DNA of 64,000 nucleotides from Paracoccaceae bacterium. Its GTDB lineage: Bacteria; Pseudomonadota; Alphaproteobacteria; Rhodobacterales; Rhodobacteraceae. A program made the position numbers and the translations under genes. The DNA lies in NCBI GenBank assembly GCA_024742705.1, contig JANSXZ010000005.1, positions 1 to 64,000 on the forward strand, read 5' to 3'. Of this stretch, positions 42,315 through 50,678 are shown piece after piece (within the stretch, counting starts at the first letter, position 1; each line of letters starts with the position of its first letter). The notes under the pieces are model-generated. The model was given only the letters and a program-made list of their open reading frames with translations, was not told the origin of the DNA and ran no database searches.

Positions 42315-43340
42315 ATGACCGCACTCAAGAAGTATCAACGGCTCGAAGCGACAGCGCTCTGGCGCGCCTCGCCCGACGACCAGCGGCGCGAGGTCGTCCT
42401 TTCGCTGGGCGAGGCAACCCTCACCATATCCGACATGAACGATTCGGCCCTGACCCACTGGTCCCTCGCCGCCATCCAGAGGGTCAATCCAGGAACGGTG
42501 CCCGCAATCTACGTTCCCGACGGCGATCCTCTGGGCACGCCCGGCGAAACGCTGGAAATCGCACCGGAAGAAGATCGTATGATCGCCGCCATCGAAACCC
42601 TGCGCAACGCGGTCGATCGTGCCCGCCCGCGCCCCGGCCGGCTGCGGCTGTTCGGCGGGTTGCTTTCGGTGGCGGCGGTCGCCGCGCTGGCGGTATTCTG
42701 GCTGCCCGGTGCGCTGCAACGGCAGACCCTGGCTGTCTTGCCCGATATCAAGCGCGCGGAAATCGGCGCTGCCCTGCTCGAACGGATCGAGCGGCTCACC
42801 GGGCCGGTCTGCATCAATGCCACCGCCGCGCCGGCCCTTCGGGCGCTGGCCACGCGGACAGGCGTCGGCGCGGTTGTGGTGGTGCCCTCTGGCCTGCGCG
42901 GGGCGCTGGTGCTGCCGGGCGGAACCGTCGTTATTAACAGCAGGCTGGTCGAGGATTACGAGGCCCCCGACGTGGTCGCGGGGCATATTGCCGTCGCCCG
43001 CGCGCGTGCGGCACTGCACGATCCGCTCACCCGACTTCTGGACTATGGCGGCACAGCGGCCAGCCTGCGCCTGCTCACCACCGGCGCGCTCGATGGCGCG
43101 ATGCTGACTGCTTATGCCGAAGGGTTGCTGACGCGTGATCTCCCCCCGCTGGGCCAGCCAGACATCCTGGCCGCCTTTGCCGAATTGCGTCTGCGGTCCG
43201 AACCCTATGCCTATTCCCAGGACAGCACCGGTGAGACGGTTCTGGGGTTGATCGAGGCCGACCCGATGGCCGGCCTGCCGGTGCCGCAGATTCTGCGCGA
43301 CCGGGACTGGCTGCTGTTGCAAAGCATCTGCGAAGTCTGA
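42315..43340 (+). CDS. Single-span membrane protein, degenerate M48-peptidase-like
   Basis: A 341-aa protein with a soluble N-terminal part (1-100), one transmembrane helix near 112-130 (LFGGLLSVAAVAALAVFWLP) and a C-terminal domain. The segment GGTVVINSRLVEDYEAPDVVAGHIAVARARAALHDPL (about 202-237) has the layout of M48 zinc metalloproteases, in which a GG-containing strand precedes the HExxH helix. Here the helix reads G-H-I-A-V-A, so only the first His of HExxH is kept and the Glu and second His are missing. It is likely catalytically dead if the homology holds. No well-known family name comes to mind. Probably a conserved Rhodobacterales envelope protein. Confidence 0.55.
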   Translation: MTALKKYQRLEATALWRASPDDQRREVVLSLGEATLTISDMNDSALTHWSLAAIQRVNPGTVPAIYVPDGDPLGTPGETLEIAPEEDRMIAAIETLRNAVDRARPRPGRLRLFGGLLSVAAVAALAVFWLPGALQRQTLAVLPDIKRAEIGAALLERIERLTGPVCINATAAPALRALATRTGVGAVVVVPSGLRGALVLPGGTVVINSRLVEDYEAPDVVAGHIAVARARAALHDPLTRLLDYGGTAASLRLLTTGALDGAMLTAYAEGLLTRDLPPLGQPDILAAFAELRLRSEPYAYSQDSTGETVLGLIEADPMAGLPVPQILRDRDWLLLQSICEV

Positions 43341-43386
43341 GGCGCGTCACCCGCGCCCCCTCACGGCGGCGCCGGGCCAATGCGGC

Positions 43387-44739
43387 TCATCGACGGATGA
43401 AGGCGTCGCCGAATCCGGCGCCTTGCACTGTCCGCAGGGCGATCTGCGCTGCCTGCTGCGTGTCAAAGGGGCCTGCCATCACGGTCTGAAACGTCCGCCC
43501 GCCGCGTGTCATGCGCCCCATCCGGACCGGCAGACCGCTGCGCATCATCCGCTGCGCGGTGGCCTGGGCATTGGCCGGAACACCAAACGTGGCGATCTGA
43601 ACATAACGTGCCACGCCTGCGGCCGCGGCAGGCTGCGACCTGGTCGCGGCAGGCTGCGACCTGGTCGCGGCAGGCTGCGACCTGGTCGAAATGGTCGTGC
43701 GCGGGGCGGGAGCGGCGGCCTGCTTGCTGGCCACCCGCACGGTCGGGCGTTGCACGGTCACCGCCGAAGCCTCGGGCCGCAGAACCACGGCGGCGGGCGG
43801 CGATACGTTGGGCCGCGACAATGGCGGCAGGGGCTTGGTCGGATCGACCAGCCGGCGCGGCACGGTGTTGGTCCAGATCTGCTGGGTGTCGGCATGGCCG
43901 CGCAGCGTCTGTTCCGCGCGGTGCGGGTTCAACCGGTCATCTTCCCAGACCTGGCGATACCCTTCGGGCACCTGCACGTTGCGGGTGTTCTGACGGTTTT
44001 CATAGACATGGCGCGGCACCACGCGCACTTCCTTGCCACCGACCCGCACCAGGTTGGCATCGCCCTGAAGCGCGCTGCTCTGGCGTCTCATCTGCTGCGG
44101 ACCGCACCGCACCGGCAGGCGCGTGCCGTCGTTGATGAACTGCTGGCTGAACGCCGATGCGTTCGGGCAGGGCGATCCGTTGCGCGCGGGAATTCGCGCC
44201 GTCGGGGCCGGGGCCGCCCGCGGCACCACCACGGGGGCCGGCGCGGGGGCCGGTGCCGGCGCACGTCGAACCTGCTGCGGCGCGGGGGCGGGGCGCGGCG
44301 GCCTTGTGGTGGTGGCGATGGTCTGCATGGGCGCGCGGGTTGTCGGACGCGGCGTTGCCGCAACGCGCGGAGCCACCTGAGGCGCCGCCGTGGCCGCCGG
44401 CGCGACTGTCACGGGCGCGGGCCTCGGCGTGATCGCGGGGGGCGCCGGCTGTGGCGCGGGGGCCGGCGTGGCCGCCGCCGCCGTCGCCTGGCGCAGCGAC
44501 GGCGTGGCGCCGCAGATCACGTTGCGGTCACGGGTCACGCGGGGCACCCAGGTGACACTGCCATCGATTCCGGCCCGGATGTAGATACAGCCACGGCTGT
44601 CGATGTACTGATCCTGGGTGAAGCTCGCCGGAGGTATCTCGGCCGGCGTGCCCAGTTGCCGGATGTTCTGCGCATGGCCACCGGTCGCGACCATAGTGGC
44701 CGCCGATGCGGCGAATGCAATAACGGTTGTAAATTTCAT
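43387..44739 (-). CDS. Secreted SPOR-domain protein with Pro/Ala-rich linker
   Basis: A 450-aa envelope protein with a signal peptide (MKFTTVIAFAASAATMVATGGHA). A small Cys-containing globular region follows, then a long Pro/Ala-rich linker (about 85-180), a central domain (about 185-310) and a C-terminal SPOR domain (about 375-450, VARYVQIATFGVPANAQATAQRMMRSG). SPOR domains bind glycan strands denuded of stem peptides, often at the division site. Just before it, the seven-residue unit ATRSQPA occurs three times, encoded by a perfect 21-bp triple tandem repeat. Unpaired Cys residues suggest disulfides. Confidence 0.75.
   Translation of the reverse strand: MKFTTVIAFAASAATMVATGGHAQNIRQLGTPAEIPPASFTQDQYIDSRGCIYIRAGIDGSVTWVPRVTRDRNVICGATPSLRQATAAAATPAPAPQPAPPAITPRPAPVTVAPAATAAPQVAPRVAATPRPTTRAPMQTIATTTRPPRPAPAPQQVRRAPAPAPAPAPVVVPRAAPAPTARIPARNGSPCPNASAFSQQFINDGTRLPVRCGPQQMRRQSSALQGDANLVRVGGKEVRVVPRHVYENRQNTRNVQVPEGYRQVWEDDRLNPHRAEQTLRGHADTQQIWTNTVPRRLVDPTKPLPPLSRPNVSPPAAVVLRPEASAVTVQRPTVRVASKQAAAPAPRTTISTRSQPAATRSQPAATRSQPAAAAGVARYVQIATFGVPANAQATAQRMMRSGLPVRMGRMTRGGRTFQTVMAGPFDTQQAAQIALRTVQGAGFGDAFIRR
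43625..43687 (-). repeat. Perfect 21-bp tandem triplication inside the SPOR gene
   Basis: Three identical 21-bp units at 43625-43645, 43646-43666 and 43667-43687 keep the reading frame and encode three ATRSQPA units ahead of the SPOR domain. The identity at DNA level points to recent slippage or recombination. Confidence 0.9.
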
Positions 44740-44806
44740 CTATGCCCCCACAAGATATAGGCGAAACATGCCGCAATAACACTTCTGAGTAAAGCGCCCA
44801 GAGGCT

Positions 44807-45439
44807 CTATTTGGTGCCAAACATGCGATCTCCGGCGTCGCCCAGACCCGGCATGATGTATCCTTGCGCGTTCAGGCCGCGATCAAGCGCCGCGGTCACG
44901 ATCGGCACGTCGGGATGCGCCTCGTGCATCCGCGCAACCCCTTCGGGGGCGGCCAGCAGGCACAGGAAACGGATATCGGTGGCGCCCGCCTGTTTCAGGA
45001 GATCCACCGCCGCAGCGGATGAATTGCCGGTGGCCAGCATCGGATCAACGGCGATCACCAGGCGATCCTCGAGTCCGTCCGGAACCTTGAAGTAATACTG
45101 TACCGGTTGCAGGGTTTCCTCGTCGCGGTACAGACCGACAAATCCCACCCGCGCCGAGGGGATCAGTTCGAGAACCCCGTCCAGCAGCCCGTTGCCCGCC
45201 CGCAGGATCGACACCAGCGCCAGCTTTTTCCCCGCGAGGGTGGGCGCGTCCATCGGCTCCATCGGGGTTTCGATCGGCTTGCGGGTCATCGGCAATTCGC
45301 GCGTGATCTCATAGGCCAGAAGCTGACTGATCTCGCGCAGCAACTGGCGAAAGACCGCCGTGGGCGTGTCCTTGTCGCGCATGAGGGTAAGTTTGTGCTG
45401 CACCAGCGGGTGATCGACGACGGTCAGATGATCGGACAT
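44807..45439 (-). CDS. upp: Uracil phosphoribosyltransferase
   Basis: A 210-aa cytosolic enzyme making UMP from uracil and PRPP in pyrimidine salvage. PRPP motif is [18 protein letters not shown] near 129-146, and the uracil loop is [18 protein letters not shown] at the C-terminus. The N-terminal [18 protein letters not shown] is diagnostic of bacterial Upp. The start at 45439 has GGAG seven bases upstream. Last gene of a five-gene operon (VOC-bicupin gene, cdd, deoA, deoB, upp). It follows deoB by 60 bp. Confidence 0.96.
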   Translation of the reverse strand: MSDHLTVVDHPLVQHKLTLMRDKDTPTAVFRQLLREISQLLAYEITRELPMTRKPIETPMEPMDAPTLAGKKLALVSILRAGNGLLDGVLELIPSARVGFVGLYRDEETLQPVQYYFKVPDGLEDRLVIAVDPMLATGNSSAAAVDLLKQAGATDIRFLCLLAAPEGVARMHEAHPDVPIVTAALDRGLNAQGYIMPGLGDAGDRMFGTK

Positions 45440-45499
45440 AGCGGGTCTCCTGTTGTTGCGGTTCGTTTTGCGGCGCGGCGCGCCCCGCCGCAACCCCGG

Positions 45500-46687
45500 C
45501 TATCGGAAAAACGACCGGCCCGGCCCCTGGGAAGGCACGCCCAGATGGGCGGCCACGGTGGCGGCGACATCGGCAAAGGCAACATCGCCCAGCGGTCCGG
45601 CGCCGGCGCCTGCCACCAGAACCGGAACCCTTTCACGGGTGTGATCGGTGCCCGGCCAGGTCGGATCGTTGCCGTGATCGGCCGTCAGGATCATAAGATC
45701 GCCGGGGCGCAGGCGCTCAAGGATCGGCCCGATCCGCGCGTCGAACCATTCCAGCGCGCGGGCATAGCCCGACACGTCGCGCCGGTGGCCATAGAGGCTG
45801 TCGAATTCCACGAAATTGGCGAACGTCAGGCTGCCGTGCTCGGCGCTGTCGACCAGATCCCCCAGCGCCTCCATCAGATCCGCATCGCTGCCCTTGCGCA
45901 GGTCGTCGATGCCCTGCATCGAGAAGATATCGCCGATCTTGCCCACCGCGTGCACCTTGCGCCCGGCGTCATGCACCCAGTTCGTCAGCACCGGCGCCGG
46001 CGGGGCCATGGCGTAATCGTGCCGGTTCGCGGTGCGTCGGAACGCACCTTCCGTGCCCACGAAAGGCCGCGCGATCACCCGGCCCACCCGCATCGCATGC
46101 AGCCGCGGCGCGACATCCGCACAGAGCTTCAGCAAGCGTTCCAGCCCGAAACCCTGTTCATGAGCGGCGATCTGGAAGACGGAATCGGCGGAAGTATAGC
46201 AGATCGGCCAGCCGCTGCGCAGATGCGCGCCGCCCAGCCGGGCCATGATTTCGGTCCCCGAGGCGTGGCAATTGCCCAGTATCCCGGCGGTGCCGGCGGT
46301 TTCGGCGACATGGCGGCCGAGATCGTCGGGAAATGCGGGGGTGCTGTCGGGAAAGCAGGTCCAGTCCCAGGGCACCGGCACGCCGGCCAGCTCCCAATGC
46401 CCCGATGGCGTGTCCTTGCCGGGCGAGATCTCGGTCGCGGTGCCCCAGCGCCCTTGCGGCGACGGGCCGCCCAGACCCATCGCCCGCCAGAGGCCAAGCC
46501 CCCCCAGGTTCGGCAGATCCAGCGGCCCCGAACGCCCGGTTTCGGCCAGACCCTCGGTGCAGGCCCGCACGATATGGCCCAGCGTGTTCGCGCCGGTGTC
46601 GGGCAGATCGCCGTTGAAAAACCGATCCGCGTCGGGCGCGCCGCCGATGCCCACCGAATCCATCACCACCAGAAACGCCCGCGCCAT
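45500..46687 (-). CDS. deoB: Phosphopentomutase
   Basis: A 395-aa alkaline-phosphatase-superfamily mutase converting (deoxy)ribose-1-phosphate to the 5-phosphate. Metal motif [19 protein letters not shown] is at the N-terminus, with TGANTLGH near 36. The second metal site is seen in [24 protein letters not shown] near 338-361. The ATG shares one base with the deoA stop (TGATG at 46685-46689). Part of the nucleoside salvage operon, acting after DeoA and the cytidine deaminase. Confidence 0.95.
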   Translation of the reverse strand: MARAFLVVMDSVGIGGAPDADRFFNGDLPDTGANTLGHIVRACTEGLAETGRSGPLDLPNLGGLGLWRAMGLGGPSPQGRWGTATEISPGKDTPSGHWELAGVPVPWDWTCFPDSTPAFPDDLGRHVAETAGTAGILGNCHASGTEIMARLGGAHLRSGWPICYTSADSVFQIAAHEQGFGLERLLKLCADVAPRLHAMRVGRVIARPFVGTEGAFRRTANRHDYAMAPPAPVLTNWVHDAGRKVHAVGKIGDIFSMQGIDDLRKGSDADLMEALGDLVDSAEHGSLTFANFVEFDSLYGHRRDVSGYARALEWFDARIGPILERLRPGDLMILTADHGNDPTWPGTDHTRERVPVLVAGAGAGPLGDVAFADVAATVAAHLGVPSQGPGRSFFR

Positions 46688-47991
46688 CAGCCGACCCACG
46701 CGTGGATCAGCGGCGCGACATCGGCGGCTTCGGGCATGATGCGCAGCGCGGCGCGCAGCCGCGTTTCGGCGGCATCCGCGGCGGCCGTATCGGCGGCATG
46801 CACAACCGCAAGCGGCGTGTCCGGCCCGACCCGGTCAGCCAGCCGCACGAGACCGGAAAAGCCCACCGAAGGATCGACCGTATCGGTCTCGACCTGGCGC
46901 CCGCCGCCCAGCGCGACCACGGCGAGGCCCAGCGCTTCGCCGTCGATGGCGGCAACATGGCCCGGCACACGGGCGTGAACCTCGCGGATCACCGGGGCGC
47001 GCGGCAGGATGCGGCGCCAGTTTTCCAGCAGATGCGCCGGGCCGCCCTGCGCCACGATCATCCGCGCAAAGCGTTCGGCCGCGCGCCCGTCGTCGAGCGC
47101 GCGCAAAATGCGCCCGGCCCCGTCCCGCGCATCGTCCGCCAGCCCCGCATCGCGCAGCAATGCCCCGCCCAGTTCCGCGCTGAGTTCGCGCAGCGGGCCC
47201 GGTCTGGCATCGCACAGCACCCCAAGCGCCTCGGCCACCTCAAGCGCATTGCCCAGCGCCGGCGCCAGCGGCTGGTTCATGTCGCTGATCACGGCGGTCG
47301 CGCGGCAACCGGCGGCGGTGGCGGTGGCGGTCAGCGCCCGCGCCAGATCCCGCGCCGCGTCGGACGTCTTCATGAAGGCCCCCGAGCCAACCTTGACGTC
47401 CAGCACCAGCGCATCGGGCGCCGCCGCCAGCTTCTTGGCGAGGATCGAGGCCGTGATCAGATCCACGCTTTCGACCGTGGCGGTGACATCGCGGATCGCA
47501 TAAAGCCTTTTGTCGGCGGGCGCGATGCGCGCGGTGGCGCCGACGATGGCGCATCCCACCTGGCCGACGATCGCGCGCAGGTCGGCGCCGTCGATTGCCG
47601 TGAACACGCCGGGAATCGCTTCCAGCTTGTCCAGGGTGCCGCCGGTGTGGCCCAGGCCCCGCCCCGAGATCATCGGAACCGCGCCGCCGCAGGCCGCCAG
47701 CGCCGGCGCCAGCACCAGCGAAACGCAATCGCCCAGCCCGCCGGTCGAATGTTTGTCGAGGATCGGGCAGCCCAAGTCCCATCGCATGACATCGCCGGTG
47801 TCGCGCATGGCCAGCGTCAGAACCGCGCGCGCCGTGTCGTCCAGACCACCCATGCAGACCGCCATCGCGAAGGCACCCGCCTGGGCATCGCTGACGCGCC
47901 CGTCGGCCAGGCCGCGCGCGAACCACCGCAGCGCCTCGGGATCGGGCGGTTCGCGCCGGCGCAGCCCGGCGATCACGCCGCGCGCATCCAT
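46687..47991 (-). CDS. deoA: Thymidine phosphorylase
   Basis: A 434-aa enzyme that splits thymidine or deoxyuridine with phosphate. Conserved blocks are [24 protein letters not shown] (phosphate site, near 80-103), [19 protein letters not shown] near 110-128 and [15 protein letters not shown] near 200. The N-terminal helical domain with [26 protein letters not shown] fits. The gene directly abuts cdd (its ATG follows the cdd stop without gap) and shares one base with deoB. Confidence 0.95.
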   Translation of the reverse strand: MDARGVIAGLRRREPPDPEALRWFARGLADGRVSDAQAGAFAMAVCMGGLDDTARAVLTLAMRDTGDVMRWDLGCPILDKHSTGGLGDCVSLVLAPALAACGGAVPMISGRGLGHTGGTLDKLEAIPGVFTAIDGADLRAIVGQVGCAIVGATARIAPADKRLYAIRDVTATVESVDLITASILAKKLAAAPDALVLDVKVGSGAFMKTSDAARDLARALTATATAAGCRATAVISDMNQPLAPALGNALEVAEALGVLCDARPGPLRELSAELGGALLRDAGLADDARDGAGRILRALDDGRAAERFARMIVAQGGPAHLLENWRRILPRAPVIREVHARVPGHVAAIDGEALGLAVVALGGGRQVETDTVDPSVGFSGLVRLADRVGPDTPLAVVHAADTAAADAAETRLRAALRIMPEAADVAPLIHAWVG

Positions 47992-48384
47992 TCAGCCGGC
48001 GTCCATGTGCCCGGCCCGGAAGGCACCGGGCAACAGCGCATCCAGTGTCATCACCTGTTCGGCGCCCCCTGTGGTGGCCATGGTGACCGGCACGTCGCCG
48101 GCGCCGAATTCCGCCAGTTTCTGGCGGCAGCCGCCACAGGGCGGCACTGGCGTCGGCGAACCGGCGATCACGAAAACCTCGGTCAGCCGGGTTTCGCCGG
48201 CGGCGACCATGGCTGCGATGGCTCCGGCTTCGGCGCAGGTGCCTTCGGGATAGGCCACGTTCTCGACGTTGCAGCCGGCATAGATCGCCCCAGATGCACC
48301 CCGCACCGCGGCGCCGACCTGAAAGCCGGAATAAGGCGCATAGGCGCGGTTTCGCACATCCGTGGCGGCCTGTCTGAGATCCAT
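47992..48384 (-). CDS. cdd: Cytidine deaminase
   Basis: A 130-aa tetrameric-type cytidine deaminase that yields uridine. The zinc site is C-A-E in NVENVAYPEGTCAEAGAIAAM near 43-63 and PCGGCRQ near 82-88, with all three Cys ligands and the catalytic Glu. Length fits the homotetrameric class. The start at 48384 has GAGGAG six bases upstream; a longer in-frame start lies in the upstream gene. Preceded by the VOC-bicupin gene with a 4-bp gap. Confidence 0.95.
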   Translation of the reverse strand: MDLRQAATDVRNRAYAPYSGFQVGAAVRGASGAIYAGCNVENVAYPEGTCAEAGAIAAMVAAGETRLTEVFVIAGSPTPVPPCGGCRQKLAEFGAGDVPVTMATTGGAEQVMTLDALLPGAFRAGHMDAG

Positions 48385-48388
48385 CGCA

Positions 48389-49483
48389 TCACTCCTCGAG
48401 ATGGGTGCCGAAGGCGCCGGGCAACGACACCTCGAGCAGTTCGAAATCCGCGCTGGGACCGGCCAGGCGGGTGCGCATGTCGGGCGGGATGACAAAGGCG
48501 TCCCCCGCGCTCAGCGCAAAGGGCGGCTTGCCCTCGCCCTCGAGCGTGGCAGACCCCTCCATCACGAATCCGAACAGAATATCGCAATCATGGCGTGCCC
48601 AGACCGAATCGCCGCCGGCGCTGCGCACCACCTGCACCCCGGCAACATTGCCGGTGTTGCGGGCGATTGTGGTGTCGCGCGCGGTATATCCGGGCAAGCG
48701 GAAAGGCCGCCATTCTGCATCGGCCGCCTGATGATGCACGAACCGCTGCCCGTCGAACACGCGGTCGGGGTTGGCCGGCCCGTTGGGCAGCGTCATATGG
48801 TGATCGATCGTGGTGATGTGTTCGGCCGGTACGCCGATCTCGATCACTTCGATGTTGTCGGACGCGAACAGAACCCGGTGGCGGATGCCCGGCGGCTGGA
48901 TCACGCAATTGCCGGCCAACAGCCGGAATGGCGGACCCTGATCCTCGTAGACCAGATCGACCCAGCCGCGATAACAGAAGATCAGCTGGAACCCGACGGT
49001 GTGATAATGCACCATATCCGGCACCGGCCCGCCATCGGGGATCCGGATGTGGCTGGCGATGATCGCCCCGCCCAACCGGTCGGGAATCAGATCGCGGTAG
49101 TGCATGCCCGCGCGGCCGATGACCCAGGGTGCCTGGTCGGCCAGCCTGCGCACCACGAAGGCATGTTGCGGGGCCGGCAACGCCAGCGGCGGGTTGCGCG
49201 GCGCGATTTCGATCCGCATCCCGTTGGGCGCTGAAAGGCTGCGCGCGCCATCGGCCACCGCGTCGGGATCGTCGGCACGGATGCACAGCGCGCCCGGCGC
49301 GCCGCCTGCCCCGGCATCAAGGCGCAGCCGCAGGCCATGGCCGGACACCACCGCAACCCGCGGATCGTCGGCGGGATAGATCATGTCGAGGCGCATCCCC
49401 AGAACACCGGTATAAAACGGAAGGTCCGCGCCCAGGTCCGGGGTCGGCACGACCAATTCCATTTCCATTTGCGTTTGCGACAC
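48389..49483 (-). CDS. VOC-domain to bicupin fusion, first gene of the salvage operon
   Basis: A 364-aa fusion. The N-terminal part (1-110) is a glyoxalase/VOC fold (LVVPTPDLGADLPFYTGVLGMRLDMIYP... as the first strand and helix). It is followed by two cupin domains. Cupin 1 (near 140-240) has a metal-like HYHTVGFQLIFCYRGWVDLVYEDQ stretch and PPGIRHRVLFASD. Cupin 2 (near 260-355) has HDCDILFGFVMEGSATLEGEG and PPDMRTRL. A GTG start at 49483, five bases after GGAGG, is preferred over ATG at 49468. The activity is unknown. Possible roles are an isomerase or dioxygenase on a nucleobase derivative. Operon position before cdd-deoA-deoB-upp is unusual for such a protein. Confidence 0.75.
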   Translation of the reverse strand: MSQTQMEMELVVPTPDLGADLPFYTGVLGMRLDMIYPADDPRVAVVSGHGLRLRLDAGAGGAPGALCIRADDPDAVADGARSLSAPNGMRIEIAPRNPPLALPAPQHAFVVRRLADQAPWVIGRAGMHYRDLIPDRLGGAIIASHIRIPDGGPVPDMVHYHTVGFQLIFCYRGWVDLVYEDQGPPFRLLAGNCVIQPPGIRHRVLFASDNIEVIEIGVPAEHITTIDHHMTLPNGPANPDRVFDGQRFVHHQAADAEWRPFRLPGYTARDTTIARNTGNVAGVQVVRSAGGDSVWARHDCDILFGFVMEGSATLEGEGKPPFALSAGDAFVIPPDMRTRLAGPSADFELLEVSLPGAFGTHLEE

Positions 49484-49629
49484 CTGCGCCTCCGGTTGCA
49501 CCCATTGCGCGCAGTCTGGGCATTCGGCGCCGGCACCGCAAGCCACACGATGCGGTTTTCGCGTTTGACGCCGCGCGGGCGGGCCGGAATACTGCGCGCG
49601 CACGCCATCCGGCGACGAGGAGATCCGCC

Positions 49630-50607
49630 GTGTTCCAGCGCCTAGCCACCGCCATCGCCCGCGCCCGCATCGGTGCGGGGTTCCGCCATCTGGCCGGCCC
49701 GCGGCGGTTTCACCTGGCCGACGATGCGGCGGCGGTGATTCTGGTGGTGCGCGACGGGGCCTACCACCTGCCCTATTTCTTCGAGTGGCACCGTGCGCGC
49801 GGCTTTGACCGCTTCGTCGTCGTCGACAACGGCTCGCGCGATGCCACGCGCGAAATCGCGCGCGCCGAACCCGGCACCATCCTCGCCGCGACCGATGCCG
49901 ATTTCGGACGCCACGAGCCGCTGATCCGCTATGCCGCCAGCACCATGTTCACGCGCGGCGGCTGGAGCCTGATCGCCGACGCGGACGAGTTGTTCGACTG
50001 GCCCGGCGACGAGGATCTGCAAGGCCTGTTGCGCGGTCTCAACGCGGACGGTCATACCGGGGTGGTGGCGCAGATGCTCGACATGTTTCCGCGCCGCTTC
50101 GCCGATCTGCCCGCGGGGATCGGATTTGGCGCTGCCGTGGCGGCGATGGATCACGCCGATCTTTCGGCGGTCACGCGTCATGGGTATTTCGATCCGGAAA
50201 TTCCGTTTCACTGGTTTCTGGCGCAAAACCGGCTGGCCGATCGCGACGTGCCGCTGCTGTTCGGCGGCATCCGGCAGCTGGTGTTTGGCGAAAACCCGTG
50301 CCTGACAAAGCATCCGCTGATCCGCAATGGTGCCGGCGTGGTGCCCGGCGAACATCCGCATGTCAGCCGCCCGCTTTCGGTGGCGGGCTTTACCACGCTT
50401 CTGCGGCACTACAAGTTTACCGGCGACTACATCGATCGCGATCGCGAACGCGCGGCGCGCGGCAGTTTCGGCACCGATGAATACGCGCGCCGCGCCGCGC
50501 AATTCGACCGCGAAGGCATGACCGAGTTCTGGCGCCCCTCCAGCTTCCGCTTCACCACCCCGGAAGACCTGATCGGCCGCGGCTTTCTGAACGCGGGGCA
50601 AAAATAG
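49630..50607 (+). CDS. Glycosyltransferase family 2-like protein
   Basis: A 325-aa protein with a glycosyltransferase-A pattern as in the Glyco_tranf_2_4 group. The N-terminal nucleotide-sugar block is FFEWHRARGFDRFVVVDNGSRDATREIARAEPG near 50-82. A catalytic-type DADELFDWPGDED follows near 117-129. C-terminal residues include a trimmed HKFTGDYI-like segment. The start is GTG at 49630, with GAGGAG eight bases upstream; longer in-frame openings run into the convergent neighbour. Genes of this type often transfer sugars to lipid A or capsule. Acceptor unknown. It is divergent from the VOC-bicupin operon. Confidence 0.8.
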   Translation: MFQRLATAIARARIGAGFRHLAGPRRFHLADDAAAVILVVRDGAYHLPYFFEWHRARGFDRFVVVDNGSRDATREIARAEPGTILAATDADFGRHEPLIRYAASTMFTRGGWSLIADADELFDWPGDEDLQGLLRGLNADGHTGVVAQMLDMFPRRFADLPAGIGFGAAVAAMDHADLSAVTRHGYFDPEIPFHWFLAQNRLADRDVPLLFGGIRQLVFGENPCLTKHPLIRNGAGVVPGEHPHVSRPLSVAGFTTLLRHYKFTGDYIDRDRERAARGSFGTDEYARRAAQFDREGMTEFWRPSSFRFTTPEDLIGRGFLNAGQK

Positions 50608-50638
50608 CCGCTGCCGGGCATTTCACCCTGCACAAAAG

Positions 50639-50656
50639 TAGTTTAACACTAAACTA
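50639..50656. promoter_or_regulatory. Palindromic operator before maeB
   Basis: TAGTTTA (50639-50645) and TAAACTA (50650-50656) are a perfect inverted repeat with a 4-base spacer. It is 23 bases upstream of the maeB start and over the expected promoter. AT-rich in a GC-rich setting. A TetR- or MarR-like repressor is likely, identity unknown. Confidence 0.55.
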
Positions 50657-50678
50657 TCAGTTTTACGGAGCCCCCGAA

